Assembly: GCF_014050225.1 (NCBI RefSeq)
Contig: NZ_JACFXV010000006.1
Location: 1-64,000 of the forward strand
Direction of reading: 5' to 3'
Origin: Stappia albiluteola
GTDB lineage: Bacteria > Pseudomonadota > Alphaproteobacteria > Rhizobiales > Stappiaceae
DNA length: 64,000 bases
The notes beneath the pieces are model-generated. The model had not been told where the DNA came from and searched no databases. It saw nothing but the letters and a program-made list of their open reading frames with translations. This document shows, one piece after another, positions 62,031 to 64,000 of this stretch. The position numbers were made by a program, and so were the translations under genes. Numbering within the stretch: the stretch's first letter is position 1; each line of letters starts with the position of its first letter.

Positions 62031-62183
62031 CGCGGCGTTTTCGAGCCAGACGCCGGTCTCTCGTCCATTCATTGCGAGGGGGGATCGTTTTCGGCACCCC
62101 CCGCTTTTCGATCCTGAGCAAGCGCGCTCCCCGCCGACATCCTTCGCCCATTCGCGTCGAACTTCGCCGAAAGGAGCTAAAGG

Positions 62184-62423
62184 ATGATCGATCACACATC
62201 GAGGGCGGCCGAGGCCCGCAAAGGCTCGCCGTTCCTCTCGACGCGGGAGGCCGCATTCTATCTCGGCCTCTCCTTCCGCACCCTCGAAAAGATGCGCCTG
62301 ACGGGCAACGGCCCGCGTTTCCGCAAGCATGGCCGCTTTGTCCGCTACCACATTGCTGACCTCGATGCCTGGTCGGAAGGACGACGGCATTCCTCCACAT
62401 CTGATGAGGGAGAACGCGGATGA
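62184..62423 (+). CDS. Helix-turn-helix excisionase/AlpA-like protein
   Basis: 79 residues. The central part STREAAFYLGLSFRTLEKMR with GPRFRKHGRFVRYHIADLDA is a MerR-like winged helix of the excisionase/AlpA type, with the usual tail recognising the DNA minor groove. In ICEMlSym a recombination directionality factor (RdfS) is located next to traF and the relaxase gene, as here. It probably steers the integrase to excision. Preceded by GAAAGGAGCTAAAGG; overlaps the next gene by four bases. Confidence 0.8.
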   Translation: MIDHTSRAAEARKGSPFLSTREAAFYLGLSFRTLEKMRLTGNGPRFRKHGRFVRYHIADLDAWSEGRRHSSTSDEGERG

Positions 62424-62923
62424 AAAGGCCCGCTTTCCTTCCTCTCGCCGCAACGCTTGCAGGCATCGTGCTCGTCGGCTTCTCCGCCATCGCGCTCCCC
62501 CAGCCGCGCCTTGTCTGGAACGCCTCCGCCAGTGCGCCGATCGGTCTTTATCGCGTCGTCTCCGGCACGCCGGAACGCGGCAACTTCGTCCTCGTCCGCC
62601 TCCCGAAATCCATCGAAAAGCTGGCCGCCATCCGCCGCTATCTGCCCGCCGGCGTGCCGCTCATCAAGCGCATTGCCGCCGTCGCCGGGGATGATGTTTG
62701 CGCCTTCGACGGGGCCATCATCGTCAATGGCGAAATCGTTGCCCGCCAGCTCAAGGTGGATCGGGCAGGACGTTCCCTGCCGCGCTGGAATGAATGCCGG
62801 GAACTTGTCCAGGGCGAATTCTTCCTCTTGGGCGAAGCTCCGGACTCCTTCGACAGCCGCTATTTCGGGCCGGTGACGAGCGCCCGCGTGATCGGGAGGC
62901 TCGCGCCGCTATGGATCGACTGA
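62420..62923 (+). CDS. traF: TraF-like S26 signal peptidase
   Basis: 167 residues. One N-terminal helix (FLPLAATLAGIVLVGFSAIA), then the S26 catalytic Ser region (NASASAPIGLYRV) and the Lys region (GVPLIKRIAAVAGDDVC), with LGEAPDSFDSRYFGPV close to the end. This is the TraF-type protease that matures pilin in conjugation systems. Start overlaps the excisionase stop; its stop is overlapped by the lytic transglycosylase gene (13 bases), so these genes form one operon. Confidence 0.9.
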   Translation: MKRPAFLPLAATLAGIVLVGFSAIALPQPRLVWNASASAPIGLYRVVSGTPERGNFVLVRLPKSIEKLAAIRRYLPAGVPLIKRIAAVAGDDVCAFDGAIIVNGEIVARQLKVDRAGRSLPRWNECRELVQGEFFLLGEAPDSFDSRYFGPVTSARVIGRLAPLWID

Positions 62924-63558
62924 GCCCCCTTATTTTCGCGGCCGCCACCATCATTTCACCGGCCTATGCAGCGCCGCTCGACCAGTTTCAGGCGCATATC
63001 AAAGAGGCGTCACAGCGTTTCGGCATCCCCGCCAGATGGATCGAGGCGGTCATCATGGCCGAGAGCAACGGCGATGTGTGCGCCGTCTCACCCAAGGGCG
63101 CCATGGGCCTGATGCAGCTCATGCCGGAGACCTGGGTCGAGTTGCGCGATCAGCATGACCTCGGCGCCGATCCCTTCGATCCGCGCGCGAACATCCTCGC
63201 CGGAACCGCCTATCTCAAGGCCATGCAGGACCGTTTCGGCTATCCGGCGCTCTTCGCCGCCTACAACGCCGGACCGGGCCGCTACGAGGACCATCTGCGG
63301 ACCGGAAAGCCGTTTCCCACCGAGACCCGCGCCTATGTCGCGCGCATCGCAGAGACGCTCGCGGACGCGGGCGGATTCGCTTCGGACGGAATGAATTTAC
63401 CGCCGACCGACACGCGGAATCCCGATCAAATCGCCTCCGGGCATCGGCTCTTTTTCTCTCTCTCGAAGACGAAAAACGAGGCCGCAGGCGACGACAAATC
63501 GTTGCTGAGCGGAGCGCTTTTCGTGCCGCTTTCGACGCGAAAACCGGATGAAAAATGA
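62911..63558 (+). CDS. Lytic transglycosylase (conjugation)
   Basis: 215 residues from ATG 62911, inside the traF end. Signal peptide (LSPLIFAAATIISPAYA), then the SLT domain: FGIPARWIEAVIMAESNGDV with the catalytic Glu, SPKGAMGLMQLMPETW, NILAGTAYLKAMQDRFG and ALFAAYNAGPGRYE. It cuts peptidoglycan to let the type IV secretion complex pass. The last 60 residues are disordered and vary among relatives. It lies upstream of the relaxase gene. Confidence 0.9.
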   Translation: MDRLSPLIFAAATIISPAYAAPLDQFQAHIKEASQRFGIPARWIEAVIMAESNGDVCAVSPKGAMGLMQLMPETWVELRDQHDLGADPFDPRANILAGTAYLKAMQDRFGYPALFAAYNAGPGRYEDHLRTGKPFPTETRAYVARIAETLADAGGFASDGMNLPPTDTRNPDQIASGHRLFFSLSKTKNEAAGDDKSLLSGALFVPLSTRKPDEK

Positions 63559-63923
63559 GGCGAGAAATGCGTCGCCAGAGTTCGCTTCCGGTGCGCTTCT
63601 CGCTCCTTCCTTCGCCCGGCGGCGCGGCTTCGCCGCTGCCGGGCTTTCTCGCCATCAGTCGATGTGATCGCGGATGATCGTGGATGGTCGCAGGCAGGCT
63701 CAGGGAAGCCGCGTAAGGCAAGATGAAGCTCCGGCACCATCTGCGGTGTCGCGCATCGTAAGCCTTTGTCTGCACATCGGTTTTTCCGTGGGCGGATGGT
63801 GCCATGCACCTCCGCCGTGGTGCCATGGGGGGCGCAATGCCCCGGATTTCCTGGGGGCGATTGGCACCAATTTCCAGAGGCTCGTTTCGCGCCCATTTTA
63901 TAGGGATTGATGAGGAGCGGACC
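63559..63923. other. Spacer with repeats, possible oriT
   Basis: 365 bp without an accepted gene (the frame 63674-63910 looks spurious). It has 10-bp direct repeats (GATCGCGGAT 63666-63675, GATCGTGGAT 63676-63685, then a third weaker copy) and TGGTGCCATG at 63797-63806 and again at 63818-63827, with GGCGG/CCGCC around the first. Repeat-rich spacers next to relaxase genes often hold the origin of transfer. No nick site was identified. Confidence 0.4.
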
Positions 63924-64000
63924 GTGTTCGACGACGACGATTTCAAACCCAAACTCGGCAAGATCCGCTCGCGCGGCTCGAAGGGCGGACGCAAATTCCT
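63924..64000 (+). CDS. Relaxase (DUF3363/VirD2-like), start only
   Basis: From GTG 63924, which follows TGAGGAGCGGACC, the frame reads VFDDDDFKPKLGKIRSRGSKGGRKF and runs off the window. This is the usual start of the DUF3363 relaxase (RlxS-type) of rhizobial conjugative elements, following traF and the transglycosylase. Only 25 codons are visible, so the catalytic domain cannot be checked. Confidence 0.7.
   Translation, partial: MFDDDDFKPKLGKIRSRGSKGGRKF

Noticed and set aside
63674-63910. Plus-strand open frame of 78 codons before the relaxase
   Set aside because: No domain or binding site; overlaps the repeat-rich spacer.
1-64000. CRISPR arrays, rRNA and tRNA genes
   Set aside because: No regularly spaced repeats, rRNA-like sequence or tRNA cloverleaf noticed on reading either strand; a tRNA scan was not possible.

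Overview
The window looks like part of a large accessory (island) region in an alphaproteobacterium, most likely Hyphomicrobiales (Rhizobiales). The pointers are the GC-rich coding style, a RIME-like palindromic repeat of the kind scattered through rhizobial genomes (1519-1636), a rhizobial tripartite transporter operon, and a conjugative-element backbone resembling ICEMlSym-type elements of Mesorhizobium. This placement is inference; no rRNA or tRNA gene was seen.

Left part (1-12.4 kb) is largely a gene graveyard: an IS701-like transposase interrupted by the palindromic repeat, a rearranged IS91-family remnant, fragments of a metal P-type ATPase and a MerR regulator, an ECF sigma factor with a Cys-rich tail, a DUF3141 gene, a NicO-type Ni/Co transporter, and decayed copies of DUF5676, DUF1269, phosphotransacetylase and Rieske genes. 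From 12.4 to 23.3 kb lies a same-strand metal/redox cluster: small Cys- and Met-rich proteins, intact DUF5676 and Rieske genes, a tightly overlapping trio (beta-CASP hydrolase, thymidine/AMP phosphorylase-like, PRPP synthetase-like), two cytochromes c, a Cu+ P1B-ATPase, DUF2933 and an ICMT-like methyltransferase. From 23.5 to 28.9 kb are ion and amino acid transporters (APC permease, NhaA, a K+ channel-like protein) and a cytochrome b561.

From 29.3 to 37.7 kb is a metabolic island: a GHMP kinase and a cysteine-synthase-like PLP enzyme (plus strand) converge on a six-gene minus-strand operon (IclR regulator, M24 peptidase-like hydrolase, threonine-synthase-like enzyme, TctC, TctB, TctA). Together these suggest import and processing of an amino-acid-like carboxylate through phosphorylated and PLP intermediates; the substrate is unknown.

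From 37.8 kb to the right end is the conjugative element: two XRE regulators sharing a candidate operator, LuxR, LuxI, and a two-frame DUF6499/DUF2285 gene that looks like the excision activator FseA made by +1 ribosomal frameshifting. Then come a nuclease, a frameshifted PAPS-reductase-like gene, a ParB-like protein, DUF7007, a 1418-residue strawberry-notch helicase/methyltransferase, a toprim protein and a DUF2493 protein. A copper-resistance cargo (CusF, cupredoxin, multicopper oxidase, TolC-like, lipoprotein) and IS fragments sit between this and a DUF736/AlpA/TraF/lytic transglycosylase/relaxase module running off the right edge. Many backbone genes are separated by strong hairpins.
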